In this document: positions 1-8,990 of the stretch, piece by piece
Numbering within the stretch: the stretch's first letter is position 1
Layout of the letters: each line of letters opens with the position of its first letter
NCBI GenBank assembly: GCA_002727315.1
Contig: PBWR01000006.1
Coordinates: 186,001-250,000 of the forward strand
Source: Alphaproteobacteria bacterium
Lineage (GTDB): Bacteria > Pseudomonadota > Alphaproteobacteria > UBA6615
Direction: 5' to 3'
DNA: 64,000 nucleotides
Made by a program: the position numbers and the translations under genes
Notes under the pieces: generated by a model
What the model was told of the DNA's origin: nothing
Database searches by the model: none
Seen by the model: only the letters and a program-made list of their open reading frames with translations

Positions 1-204
1 GTCTCCGGCGGCCTCGCGCCCCGGACTGAACGGAAACGGCGGCTTGTGCTGATAGGTCCCGCCCGTCGACAGGATATCGGGGAAATTGACCGCGCAGGCA
101 CGCAACGCAATGCGGACCTCGCCGGGCCCGGGATCACGCGGCCTGACATCGTCGATGCGCAGAATCTCGGGCGGACCGTACTCGTGGGCGCGAACAACCT
201 TCAT
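1..204 (-). CDS. zinc-independent quinone oxidoreductase / MDR-family dehydrogenase (N-terminal fragment)
   Basis: The reading frame starts with ATG at 204 on the minus strand and runs off the window edge after 68 residues. The visible part is the GroES-like N-terminal fold of medium-chain dehydrogenase/reductases: an opening beta strand (MKVVRAHEYGPPEIL), then PGPGEVRIALRACAVNFPD, then PFSPGREAAGD. The NFPD motif and lack of an early zinc-binding Cys fit the NADPH:quinone reductase (QOR) branch. The FadB-like gene ends 8 bases before it on the same strand, so the two are probably co-transcribed in an acyl-CoA catabolic cluster. Substrate cannot be told from this fragment. Confidence 0.75.
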   Translation of the reverse strand, partial: MKVVRAHEYGPPEILRIDDVRPRDPGPGEVRIALRACAVNFPDILSTGGTYQHKPPFPFSPGREAAGD

Positions 205-212
205 GAACGCAC

Positions 213-2306
213 CTAGCGGGTGAACCCGCCGCCCTCCGCGGCCAGACGTTCGAGCAGCGGGGATGGTTCCCAGAGCTTGCCGTGCTCGCCATGGAAGGCC
301 TTCACTTGCTCGTAAATCTCGGCGAGCCCGATCTCGTCGGCCGTGAACATGATGCCGCCGTGCCAGCGCGGATAGCCGAAGCCGTACAGCCACATCACGT
401 CGATGTCAGATGCGCGCGCGGCAATCCCTTCATCGACGATCTTGGCACCTTCGTTGATCGCGCCGTACAGGCAGCGTGCACGGATCTCTTCATCGGAGAT
501 CTCGCGTCGCGTGATGCCCTGCTCCCTGGCCACGTCGGCCGCAATGGCCTCGACATCACCATCGGGTAACGGGCGCCGGCCTCCGTCTTCATAGGCATAC
601 CAGCCCTGCCCGGCCTTGATGCCGAAACGACCGAGCTCACACATCCGGTCAGCCAAGTACATGTAACGCGCCTCGGGGTCGCGTTCACCGGCGAGCGACT
701 GGCGCATGCGCCAGCTGACGTCGAGCCCGGACATATCGCTAACGGCCAGCGGACCCAAGGGCATGCCAAGATCGGTGAGGACCTTGTCGACCTGGGCCGG
801 GGCGGCCCCTTCCTCGACCAAAAAGGTTGCCTCACGCACCAGCGGTGCGCGCGACCGGTTGGCGATGAACCCATGGCAAACCCGCGCCAGCACACCCACC
901 TTGCCCGTCCGCTTGGCCAGCGCCATGCCTGTCGCCACCGCGTCCGGCGCGCTCTTGTCCGCACGCACCACCTCGAGCATGCGCATGACATTTGCCGGCA
1001 CGAAATAATGCAGGCCGATCACGTCTTCCGGGCGTGACGTTTGTGCCGCGATCGCGTCGATATCCAGATAGGAGGTGTTGGTAGCAAGGATCGCGCCCGG
1101 CTTCGCAACCTGGTCGAGCTGGGCGAAAATCCCCTTCTTGACGTCGAGATCCTCGAACGCCGCCTCGATCACCAGATCGACATCGGACGTCGCGGCATAG
1201 TCAACGGCACCGGTGATCCGGCCCAGACGCTCTTTCTTCGTCGCCTCGTCGATCCGGCCGCGCGCGACCATTCCGTCATAGAGCTTTTCCAGCTCCGCCA
1301 TGCCGGAATCGAGCGCTTCTTGTCCGGCCTCGACGACCGTTACGGACAGGCCCGAATCGGCCAGGCTGATCGCGATGCCGCGCCCCATCGTGCCCGCGCC
1401 GATCACGGCGGTGCTCCCAATCTCGCGCGGGGTGACCTCCTTGCCGATATCGGGAATCTTCGCTGCCTCGCGTTCGGCGAAGAAGGCATAGCGCAACGCT
1501 TTCGACTGATCGCTATTCTTGCAGGCCTCGAAGCGCGTCCGGTCGGCGGCGACCGCATCCTCATACGGCATGCGCAGCCCGTCGATCACGCTCTCGATGG
1601 CCTGATGGGGTGACTCCTGGCCGCGGAACCGCTGGTTGGCGAGATCACGGTATTTCTGAATGACATCGGCGAACTCATCCTCGCTCCCGATGCCCGCGCG
1701 CGGCTCGCTCGAGATGCGGCGGTTCATGCGGTCGGCGAGAATCTTCTCTGCAAACGCGATCGCGCCGGCGCGCAGGTCCCCTTCGACCACCGTGTCGACG
1801 ATCCCATACTCCAGCGCCCTCGCCGCGCCGATAGGGCGGCCCGAGACAATCAGCTCGAGCGCATGATCGAGGCTGGCGACGCGTGGCAGGCGCTGGGTTC
1901 CCGCAGCGCCGGGGAATATGCCGAGATTGATCTCCGGCAGCCCTACCCGCGCATCGGGAGATGCGACACGGAAATGGCAACCCAGCGTCAGCTCCAACCC
2001 GCCGCCCAGCGCGGTGCCGTGGATCGCCGCCACGATGGGTTTCTCGATACCGTCGAGCCGGTCGATCACCGCCACCAGGTGGGGATCACGCGCCGGCTGG
2101 TCGAACTCGCGAATGTCCGCGCCGGCGGGAAAGGTCCGGCCGGCACCGATCAGGACGATGGCGTCGGCCGCGTCGTCGCCCGCGGCCTGTTCCATCCGCG
2201 CCACGATGCCCTCGCGCACGGCAAGCCCAAGCGCATTTACCGGCGGATTGTCGATGGTCAGAACCGCGATACGGCCCTCGACCTCGTAGCCGACAACATC
2301 ACTCAT
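213..2306 (-). CDS. FadB-like bifunctional enoyl-CoA hydratase / 3-hydroxyacyl-CoA dehydrogenase (copy 1)
   Basis: A fusion enzyme of about 697 residues for two steps of beta-oxidation. The N-terminal crotonase domain (about 1-190) has the oxyanion-hole stretch AAIHGTALGGGLELTLG and the second helix GLPEINLGIFPGAAGTQRLPR is represented here in part by GLPEINLGIFPG; both glutamates expected for hydratase activity are present. The NAD-binding domain begins near residue 300 with AVIGAGTMGRGIAISLADSG, and GLHYFVPANVM carries the dehydrogenase His. I use ATG at 2306 because a GGGGGG tract lies just upstream; an in-frame GTG at 2312 is the alternative. A paralogue lies at 6622-8757. No thiolase gene is visible in the window, so the partner is elsewhere. 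Confidence 0.92.
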   Translation of the reverse strand: MSDVVGYEVEGRIAVLTIDNPPVNALGLAVREGIVARMEQAAGDDAADAIVLIGAGRTFPAGADIREFDQPARDPHLVAVIDRLDGIEKPIVAAIHGTALGGGLELTLGCHFRVASPDARVGLPEINLGIFPGAAGTQRLPRVASLDHALELIVSGRPIGAARALEYGIVDTVVEGDLRAGAIAFAEKILADRMNRRISSEPRAGIGSEDEFADVIQKYRDLANQRFRGQESPHQAIESVIDGLRMPYEDAVAADRTRFEACKNSDQSKALRYAFFAEREAAKIPDIGKEVTPREIGSTAVIGAGTMGRGIAISLADSGLSVTVVEAGQEALDSGMAELEKLYDGMVARGRIDEATKKERLGRITGAVDYAATSDVDLVIEAAFEDLDVKKGIFAQLDQVAKPGAILATNTSYLDIDAIAAQTSRPEDVIGLHYFVPANVMRMLEVVRADKSAPDAVATGMALAKRTGKVGVLARVCHGFIANRSRAPLVREATFLVEEGAAPAQVDKVLTDLGMPLGPLAVSDMSGLDVSWRMRQSLAGERDPEARYMYLADRMCELGRFGIKAGQGWYAYEDGGRRPLPDGDVEAIAADVAREQGITRREISDEEIRARCLYGAINEGAKIVDEGIAARASDIDVMWLYGFGYPRWHGGIMFTADEIGLAEIYEQVKAFHGEHGKLWEPSPLLERLAAEGGGFTR

Positions 2307-2411
2307 CTTCACCCCCCTGATTCCCGCACCGGTCTGTGGTAATCCTCGCTGGCGCAGGTTCGGCGGCCATGATGCGCAGCGCCGCCCATCTGGTCAAACG
2401 GAGCAAATACC

Positions 2412-2897
2412 TTGTCTCAATATTCGCACCCCTACGCCTTCCTCGACATGGTCGGACAGGAACTCGGCGTGAGCGACTGGGTGATGATCGACCAGGCCAA
2501 GATCGACGAGTTCGCCGATGCCACCGGTGATCACCAGTGGCTGCATGTCGACCCGGAGCGGGCAGCGACGGAGATGCCGACCGGCACCACCATCGCCCAT
2601 GGTTTCCTGGTTCTCTCCCTGATACCTGGACTGAGCTACGCCTTCTTCGATGTCGACAATCTGGCCCACACGATCAACTACGGCCTGAACAAGGTCCGTT
2701 TCACCGCGATGGTGCCGGTCGATTCCCGCGTCCGCCTGCGGCAGTCCCTCGCCTCGGCGGAAAAACGCCCGGACGGCAGTGTGCACCTGGTGCTGGACAG
2801 CGTCATCGAGCTGGAAGGCAGCGAACGCCCGGCCGCCGTCGCCCAGACGGTGCGCCTGATGTACCCCGAGCCGATCGGCCGGCGGGACGGCTCATGA
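2412..2897 (+). CDS. MaoC-family (R)-hydratase
   Basis: A single hot-dog domain protein of 161 residues. The hydratase-2 signature is FADATGDHQWLHVDPERA, with the catalytic Asp and His of the family, followed by TTIAHGFLVLSL. MaoC hydratases add water to trans-2-enoyl-CoA or remove it from (R)-3-hydroxyacyl-CoA. The start is TTG, preceded at 2400-2403 by GGAG with normal spacing. The stop overlaps the start of the next gene (ATGA), so it is translationally coupled to the APH-type kinase, which places it in the same acyl-CoA pathway. The exact chain length or hydroxy position used is unknown. Confidence 0.9.
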   Translation: MSQYSHPYAFLDMVGQELGVSDWVMIDQAKIDEFADATGDHQWLHVDPERAATEMPTGTTIAHGFLVLSLIPGLSYAFFDVDNLAHTINYGLNKVRFTAMVPVDSRVRLRQSLASAEKRPDGSVHLVLDSVIELEGSERPAAVAQTVRLMYPEPIGRRDGS

Positions 2898-3967
2898 GCA
2901 CCGCCGAGCGAACATTCTCGCGCACCGACCAGGTCGTCCCCGTCCTCGAGCAGCATCGCTTCGACACTGCGCCCCTCGTCGCCTGGATGTCGGACAATAT
3001 CGACGGGTTAGCCGGCCCCATCGAGATGGCCCAGTTCCAGGGCGGCATGTCGAACCCGACCTTCCTGATCACGGATGCCAGCGGGCGACGCTACGTGCTG
3101 CGCAAGAAACCGCCCGGAGAGCTCCTGCCCTCGGCCCACGCGGTCGACCGGGAGCACCGGATTACCTCGGCCCTGACCGACACGCCCGTGCCCGTGGTGC
3201 GCACGCTTGCCCTGTGCGAGGACACCTCCATTGTCGGCACCGAGTTCTTCCTCATGGATCATGCCGATGGCCGGGTGTTCCACGACCCCTCCCTTCCCGA
3301 CTTGCCGGAAAGCGAGCGCGCGGCGGTCTACGGCTCCATGATCCAGACCCTGGCCGCCCTCCACCAGGTGGAATTCGCGGCGGTTGGCCTCGGCGACTAC
3401 GGCCGGGTCGGGGGTTACATGGGCCGCCAGGTGGCACGCTGGTCGAAGCAGTACGAGGCATCCAAGACCGACGAGCTGGCCGAGATGGACCGGCTCATGA
3501 TTTGGCTGCCGGAGAACATGCCCAACGACAGCGAGACGACGGTGGTGCACGGGGATTTTCGGCTGGAGAACCTGATCGTCGCCCATGACGAGCCGAAGGT
3601 GATCGCCGTCCTCGACTGGGAACTGTCGACCCTCGGCCACCCCTTGTCCGACCTTGCCTACAACTGCCTGCCCTATCACTGGCCGGAGGAATCCTTCGGC
3701 GATATGCGCGGCCTCGATCCTTCGACACCGGGGATCCCATCGGAAGAAGACTATATCGCCGCCTATTGCCGCCACGCCGGTCGCGGCAAGATCGAGAACT
3801 GGACCTTCTACCTAGTGCTTAGCCTGTTCCGGCTCGCCGCGATCATCCAGGGCGTCTATTTTCGTGGCCTGCAGGGCAACGCGTCCTCTCCGGAAGCGCT
3901 GCTCCGCCGCGACCTCGCACGCCAGCTTTCGATCCGGGCCTGGGAACTGGTCGAGCGAAACGGCTAG
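2894..3967 (+). CDS. APH-family phosphotransferase, ACAD10/11 N-domain type
   Basis: A 357-residue kinase-like protein. It has the aminoglycoside phosphotransferase fold: a nucleotide lysine strand (RRYVLRKKPPG), the catalytic loop VVHGDFRLENLIV, and the metal-binding VLDWELSTLGHPLSDLAY. I place the start at the ATG that overlaps the MaoC stop. A longer frame upstream is an antisense-like extension over MaoC. Proteins of this group are fused to an acyl-CoA dehydrogenase in ACAD10/ACAD11 and are separate in bacterial levulinate pathways (LvaA), where they phosphorylate the 4-hydroxyl of 4-hydroxyacyl-CoA. An acyl-CoA dehydrogenase with ACAD11-like residues lies 0.6 kb away, so I infer the same role; antibiotic resistance is unlikely. 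Confidence 0.88.
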   Translation: MSTAERTFSRTDQVVPVLEQHRFDTAPLVAWMSDNIDGLAGPIEMAQFQGGMSNPTFLITDASGRRYVLRKKPPGELLPSAHAVDREHRITSALTDTPVPVVRTLALCEDTSIVGTEFFLMDHADGRVFHDPSLPDLPESERAAVYGSMIQTLAALHQVEFAAVGLGDYGRVGGYMGRQVARWSKQYEASKTDELAEMDRLMIWLPENMPNDSETTVVHGDFRLENLIVAHDEPKVIAVLDWELSTLGHPLSDLAYNCLPYHWPEESFGDMRGLDPSTPGIPSEEDYIAAYCRHAGRGKIENWTFYLVLSLFRLAAIIQGVYFRGLQGNASSPEALLRRDLARQLSIRAWELVERNG

Positions 3968-3994
3968 CCGGCCAGACTTCGAAGATCACGGCGA

Positions 3995-4516
3995 TCATGG
4001 GTTCTCTCCAGCTTGATCGGGGTCCCAGGGAAAGGGATTGGGAAACCAGCGCGGCACATTCGCCTTGTACCGCCGGTAGGGATCACCGAAACGCCCCTCC
4101 AGCGCCGGCTCCTCGGATCGCGGAACATAGATCGCGTTCGCCAGAAAGAAGACCAGCAACCAGACGGCAATCGCCCAGGTGTTCAGGATCAGGGTTTCGG
4201 CCAGCAGCATCATGTAGACGCTGGCAATCATCGGGTTCCGCACGTGCCGGTAGGGCCCGCGGATGACGAGCTGTTGCGGCGGATCCCACGGTGCCGGTAT
4301 ACCTTCGCCGCGGCTGACGAACAAACGCACGGTCCAGAGCGCGAAGACCAGACCGATCGCGCCGACGATCACGCCCACCCAGAATCCGGGGTCGGACGGC
4401 CCGATATAGTCCATCGCGGCACCGGTGTTTCCGGTTGCCCAGAAGATGACCGCAGGGACGAAGACCAGCGCGGTTCCCGGCAGAACGATGACGGTCGTCG
4501 ACAGGCGCCAGAACAT
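3995..4516 (-). CDS. isoprenylcysteine methyltransferase-like membrane protein
   Basis: A 173-residue protein with about four hydrophobic segments. The C-terminal half has the ICMT/PEMT-like methyltransferase signature: GPYRHVRNPMIASVYM, then EEPALEGRFGDPYRRYKANVPRW. In the family this region binds S-adenosylmethionine and the lipid-like substrate at the inner membrane. It lies 5 bases downstream of the acyl-CoA dehydrogenase gene on the same strand and converges with the kinase gene. Bacterial members have varied or unknown substrates, so only the family call is safe. Confidence 0.82.
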   Translation of the reverse strand: MFWRLSTTVIVLPGTALVFVPAVIFWATGNTGAAMDYIGPSDPGFWVGVIVGAIGLVFALWTVRLFVSRGEGIPAPWDPPQQLVIRGPYRHVRNPMIASVYMMLLAETLILNTWAIAVWLLVFFLANAIYVPRSEEPALEGRFGDPYRRYKANVPRWFPNPFPWDPDQAGENP

Positions 4517-4521
4517 GCCGG

Positions 4522-5757
4522 CTAGCTGGTTCCGCGGTTGCGTGGCCAGTCGTCGATCTGCCGCCGCAACTCCATGCGGGCGATCTGCCGGCGATGCACC
4601 TCGTCGGGGCCGTCGAACAGGCGCATCGCGCGGGTACGGGCATACATGGCCGCAAGCGGGAAGTCGTCACTCATCCCGCCGCCGCCGTGCAGCTGCAGCG
4701 CCCGGTCGATCACATCCAGCGCCATGTTCGGGGCCGCGACCTTGATCATCGCGATCTCCTGGCGCGCCTCTTTGTTGCCGGCCGTGTCCATCATCCACGC
4801 CGCCTTCATGACCAGGAGCCGGCACATCTCGATCTCGATCCGCGACTGGGCGATACGTTCCTCGGTGATGCCGCGCTCGGCCAGCAGCTTGCCCCAGGTC
4901 TCCCGCTCGGTGGCGCGCTTGCACATCGCTTCCAGCGCGCGTTCGGCCACACCTATGACACGCATGCAGTGATGGATGCGCCCCGGCCCGAGGCGGCCCT
5001 GTGCGATCTCGAATCCGCGCCCTTCGCCCAGCAGAAGGTTCTCGGCCGGTACCCGCACATTGTCGAATTCGACCTCTGCATGACCGTGCGGTGCATCGTC
5101 ATATCCCATCACGTTGAGCGTGCGCGTGACCGTCAGCCCCGGCGTGTCGCGCGGCACGAGAATCTGGGACTGTTGCTCGTAACGCGGACCGGAGGGGTCC
5201 GTCTTGCCCATGACGATCATGATCTGACACCGCGGATTGCCGGCGTTGGATGTCCACCACTTGCGGCCATTGATGACGTACTCATCGCCGTCGCGGGTGA
5301 TCGAGCACTCGATATTGGTCGCGTCCGAAGACGCGACATCGGGCTCAGTCATGGCGAAGGCGGACCGGATTTCTCCGGCCAGCAACGGCTTGAGCCAGGC
5401 GTCCTGCTGTTCCCGCGTGCCGTACATGTGCAGCACTTCCATGTTGCCAGTATCCGGCGCATTGCAGTTGAACACTTCCGGCGCCCAGTCCACGCGCCCC
5501 ATGATCTCGCACAAGGGGGCGTACTCGACATTGGTCAGCCCGGCACCGTGATGTTCATCCGGCAGGAACAGGTTCCAAAGCCCGCGTTTCTGCGCCTCGG
5601 CCTTCAGGTCGTCGACGATCTGCGGTGTCTGCCAGCGAGTGCCCTGGGTGTCCAACTGCCGATCGAAAGTCTCTTCATTCGGATAGACAAACTCGTCCAT
5701 GAAGGCCGTCAGTTCGACCCTGAGTTCCTGGCAACGCTTTGAAAGTTCGAAATCCAT
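4522..5757 (-). CDS. acyl-CoA dehydrogenase, ACAD10/11-like
   Basis: A 411-residue flavoprotein. The middle domain has the substrate-loop motif [18 protein letters not shown] and the C-terminal part has [16 protein letters not shown] and [17 protein letters not shown]. At the place of the usual YEGT-type catalytic Glu, the sequence reads FDGPDEVH, with Asp; from memory this DGPDEVH form marks the ACAD10/ACAD11 clade. The start is ATG at 5757 with a GGGGGAAG ribosome site; the reading frame extends further upstream but without a site. Electrons would pass to ETF, encoded at 30918-32620. Together with the nearby kinase it probably acts on phosphorylated 4-hydroxyacyl-CoA. Confidence 0.92.
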   Translation of the reverse strand: MDFELSKRCQELRVELTAFMDEFVYPNEETFDRQLDTQGTRWQTPQIVDDLKAEAQKRGLWNLFLPDEHHGAGLTNVEYAPLCEIMGRVDWAPEVFNCNAPDTGNMEVLHMYGTREQQDAWLKPLLAGEIRSAFAMTEPDVASSDATNIECSITRDGDEYVINGRKWWTSNAGNPRCQIMIVMGKTDPSGPRYEQQSQILVPRDTPGLTVTRTLNVMGYDDAPHGHAEVEFDNVRVPAENLLLGEGRGFEIAQGRLGPGRIHHCMRVIGVAERALEAMCKRATERETWGKLLAERGITEERIAQSRIEIEMCRLLVMKAAWMMDTAGNKEARQEIAMIKVAAPNMALDVIDRALQLHGGGGMSDDFPLAAMYARTRAMRLFDGPDEVHRRQIARMELRRQIDDWPRNRGTS

Positions 5758-5857
5758 AATTCTTCCCCCTGTCATCTTCAGTTTCGCGCCCAGGCCGATG
5801 CATAACGCCATGACTCCCACTATGATACCGCCGAACACGTTCGTTGAGGGAATCACC

Positions 5858-6625
5858 ATGTCCATGCCGTTCGACTTGTCCGACAAGACTGCCATCGTCA
5901 CGGGCTCGACCAAGGGCATCGGGCGCGCCATTGCCGTCGCGCTCGCCGAAGCCGGGGCAAATGTCACGGTGTCGAGCCGCGACACCGAGCGTGTCGCGGA
6001 GACCGAAGGCGCGCTTGCCGATGCCGGTCACAAAGTGTTGGGCATTCCTTGCAATGTCGGCCGAAAGGCGGAACTGCAGTCGCTGGTGGACGGCTCCCGC
6101 GCAAAATGGGGCCCGGCGGACATTCTGGTCTGCAACGCCGCCATCAACCCCTATTACGGCCCATCCATGGAGATACCCGACAATATCTTCGCCAAGATCA
6201 TGCAGACCAACATCCAGTCCCAGCTCTGGCTGACCCAGATGGTGGTACCGGATATGCAGGCCCGCAAGGACGGTGCGATCGTCCTGGTCTCGTCGATCGG
6301 CGGACTGCGCGGCAGCGACGTGATCGGCGCCTACAACATCTCGAAGGCCGCGGACATCCAGCTTGCGAAGAATCTCGCCGTTGAGCTGGGCCCCAACAAC
6401 ATCCGGGTCAACGCAATCGCACCGGGGCTGGTGAAAACCGATTTCGCGCGGGCATTGTGGGAGAATCCGGAGTTTGCAGACCCACGCATCACCGCCACCC
6501 CCATGCGGCGCCTGGGAGACCCGGAAGATATAGCCGGGGCCGCAGTCTTTCTGGCCTCCGGTGCCGCGAGCTGGGTGACCGGCCAGACGCTTGTGATCGA
6601 TGGCGGCGCGACGGTTCCAGTCTAG
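5858..6625 (+). CDS. SDR-family oxidoreductase, DHRS4-like
   Basis: A 255-residue classical short-chain dehydrogenase. It has the cofactor motif [12 protein letters not shown] near residue 15, NAA near 90, the Ser of VLVSSIGG, the catalytic YNISK near 157 and a C-terminal [12 protein letters not shown]. The Arg of SSRDTE after the second strand fits NADP(H). The start ATG at 5858 follows GAGGG; another ATG lies two codons later. It is divergent from the acyl-CoA dehydrogenase gene and its TAG shares the palindrome CTAG with the stop of the FadB-like gene on the other strand. It may oxidise or reduce a hydroxyacyl intermediate, but the substrate is not shown. Confidence 0.9.
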   Translation: MSMPFDLSDKTAIVTGSTKGIGRAIAVALAEAGANVTVSSRDTERVAETEGALADAGHKVLGIPCNVGRKAELQSLVDGSRAKWGPADILVCNAAINPYYGPSMEIPDNIFAKIMQTNIQSQLWLTQMVVPDMQARKDGAIVLVSSIGGLRGSDVIGAYNISKAADIQLAKNLAVELGPNNIRVNAIAPGLVKTDFARALWENPEFADPRITATPMRRLGDPEDIAGAAVFLASGAASWVTGQTLVIDGGATVPV

Positions 6626-8757
6626 GCGCCGGCGGCGCGGTCGGCGTCCCACGCCTTGAAGGTCGAGCCCGCCTCGGCCAGTTCACGCAACAATGCCGCG
6701 GGCTCCCACTTGTCGCCCCAGTCGGCATGAAAGCGGTCGAGCGTGGCCACCACCTCGTCCAAACCGACCATATCGGCGTAGAACATCGGGCCCCCGCGCC
6801 AACGCGGAAATCCATATCCGTGCAGCCAGACCACATCGATGTCGGACGCCCGGATCGCGAGCCCCTCCTGGAGAATCCTGGCGCCCTCGTTGATCAGCGA
6901 ATAGATGCAGCGCTGCAGGATCTCTTCATCGGAGATGTTGCGCCGGGCCGACCCCATTTGGTCCGACCGCGCCCGAATCAGCGCCTCGATTTCCGGATCG
7001 GGGACAGCATTTCGCCCCTCATAGCTGTACCAGCCGGCGCCTGTTTTCTGGCCGTACCGGCCCAGTTCACAGATCCGATCGAGCAACGGCGAGAAGCGTT
7101 CTTCCGCGGGCCGCGTCTCGGCCCGGCGCTTTTCGATTGCCCAGCTGATATCGAGACCGGCCAGATCGGAAACCCGGAACGGCCCCATACGGAACCCGAA
7201 TTCCTCGACCACCCGATCCACATCCTGGGGATAGGCGCCTTCCTCGACCAGAAAGTCGGCCTGCCGGAAATACGGGGCGAGCATGCGATTCCCCACGAAC
7301 CCGTCGCACACGCCGACAACCACGCCGGTCTTGTCCACGTTCGCCGACAGCGCCATGACCGTGGCAATCACGTCTTTCGCTGTCTTCTCCGCCCGCACGA
7401 CCTCCAGCAGGGTCATCACGTTTGCCGGACTGAAGAAATGCATCCCCAAAACGTCCTCGGGACGCGATGTCACGGCCGCGATCGCATCCACATCCAGCGT
7501 TGAGGTGTTTGTGGCCAGGATGGCACCCTCGGGCGCCAGACGGTCGAGGTCGCGGAAGACGGCCTGCTTGACGTCCATCTCTTCGAAGACGGCCTCGATC
7601 ACAAGGTCAGCCTCGGCAACCGCCTCGATGCCCACAGCGCCGGTGATCCGTGCCATCCGGGCCGCCATGTCGTCTTCGCTCAACCGGCCGCGGTCGCGTG
7701 TTGCGGCATAGTTCGCCTCGATCCGGCCCAGGCCGCGCTCGAGGGAGTCCTGATCGGTTTCGATCAACGTCACCGACATTCCCGCATTGGCGAAGGACAT
7801 CGCGATGCCGCCACCCATCGTGCCGGCCCCAAGAATGGCGATGCGGTCAACCGGGCGCAGGGTCGTGTCGGCAGGAACATCGGGGATTTTCGCGGCCTGC
7901 CGCTCGGCAAAAAACGCATGCACGAGCGAACGGGATTCGACGGATGCGACCGCCGCCTGGCTGATCTCCGCCTCGCGAGTCCACCCGTCACGAAAAGACA
8001 TGGTCAAAGTGTTGGCAACACTTTCGAGACACGAGAACGGCGCCTGCATACCGCGCGCGGACTTCTCCAGCCTTGTGCGCGTCTCCTCGACCAGCTCCGC
8101 GCCCGTGTCGGGCTCGACGTCGACCGGCAACTCGCTGACACGGCGCGGGCCCGTCTCGGTCTCGATGAGTTCATGGGCAAACGCGACAGCATCGCCGCAC
8201 ACATCGCCGTCATCCGCCACCCGGTCGACGAGACCGATCTCCAGCGCCTTGCCGGCATCGACCGGAGCCCCGCCGGTGATCATCTCAACCGCCGTCTGAA
8301 ACCCGACCAGTCGGGGCAGCCGCTGGGTTCCGCCCGCGCCCGGGATCACACCGCGATGCACCTCGGGAAGCCCCATGCTGGCCGTTGGATCGGCGACCCG
8401 ATAGTGACAGCCGAGTGCGAGCTCCAGCCCGCCCCCCAGGGTCGGCCCATGGATGGCAGCCACGACAGGCTTCTCGCAAGCTTCGATCAAATTCATCAGA
8501 TCGCGGGTCATCGGTTTGACCTGGCGGTCGGGTGTGTTGAATTCGCGAATGTCCGCGCCGCCGCACAGGTTTCGCCCGTTGCCGCAAATCACCACGGCGT
8601 TCACCAGGCGGTCGTCCTGCACCTCTTCCAGGCAGTCGGCAATCGCCATGCGCACCTGCTTGGCCAGAACGTTGACCGGCGGGTTGTTGATCGTGATCAC
8701 CGCCACACCGCCCTGCTGCTGCAGCAGAACGGGCTCGTTTGACTCCTTGGCTACCAT
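6622..8757 (-). CDS. FadB-like bifunctional enoyl-CoA hydratase / 3-hydroxyacyl-CoA dehydrogenase (copy 2)
   Basis: A 711-residue paralogue of the gene at 213-2306, with the same domain order. The crotonase part has [17 protein letters not shown] and [17 protein letters not shown], so both hydratase Glu residues are kept. The dehydrogenase part has [20 protein letters not shown] and [12 protein letters not shown] choose ATG at 8757 because GAGGGG lies directly upstream; an in-frame GTG at 8772 would add five residues. The two copies are diverged along their whole length, so the duplication is old. They probably differ in chain length or branched/aromatic substrate preference. Confidence 0.92.
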   Translation of the reverse strand: MVAKESNEPVLLQQQGGVAVITINNPPVNVLAKQVRMAIADCLEEVQDDRLVNAVVICGNGRNLCGGADIREFNTPDRQVKPMTRDLMNLIEACEKPVVAAIHGPTLGGGLELALGCHYRVADPTASMGLPEVHRGVIPGAGGTQRLPRLVGFQTAVEMITGGAPVDAGKALEIGLVDRVADDGDVCGDAVAFAHELIETETGPRRVSELPVDVEPDTGAELVEETRTRLEKSARGMQAPFSCLESVANTLTMSFRDGWTREAEISQAAVASVESRSLVHAFFAERQAAKIPDVPADTTLRPVDRIAILGAGTMGGGIAMSFANAGMSVTLIETDQDSLERGLGRIEANYAATRDRGRLSEDDMAARMARITGAVGIEAVAEADLVIEAVFEEMDVKQAVFRDLDRLAPEGAILATNTSTLDVDAIAAVTSRPEDVLGMHFFSPANVMTLLEVVRAEKTAKDVIATVMALSANVDKTGVVVGVCDGFVGNRMLAPYFRQADFLVEEGAYPQDVDRVVEEFGFRMGPFRVSDLAGLDISWAIEKRRAETRPAEERFSPLLDRICELGRYGQKTGAGWYSYEGRNAVPDPEIEALIRARSDQMGSARRNISDEEILQRCIYSLINEGARILQEGLAIRASDIDVVWLHGYGFPRWRGGPMFYADMVGLDEVVATLDRFHADWGDKWEPAALLRELAEAGSTFKAWDADRAAGA

Positions 8758-8990
8758 GGCCCCTCGTTGCACACCGTGGCTCCGATTTCACGGCTAAACC
8801 GTTCGATCTCGCCCGACGATCATACATAAGTCGTTGTGCGCAGCGAAACGACCCGGCGTTGCACCGGTTGCGTCCAGCGTATGCCTGCATGGAAAACCCG
8901 GAATGGCGCAGACCTCGCAAGGCAACGGCACGATTGTTAGACTGCCGTTCCGCCCGGATACGCAGAGAACACGCTGGCAGCACGATCCGT

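Noticed and set aside
1041-1613. 190-codon plus-strand frame inside the first FadB gene
   Set aside because: Antisense shadow of a well-supported gene; no ribosome site and no recognisable motif.
2894-3967. Aminoglycoside resistance gene
   Set aside because: The APH fold is present, but coupling to MaoC and the nearby ACAD11-like dehydrogenase point to acyl-CoA metabolism.
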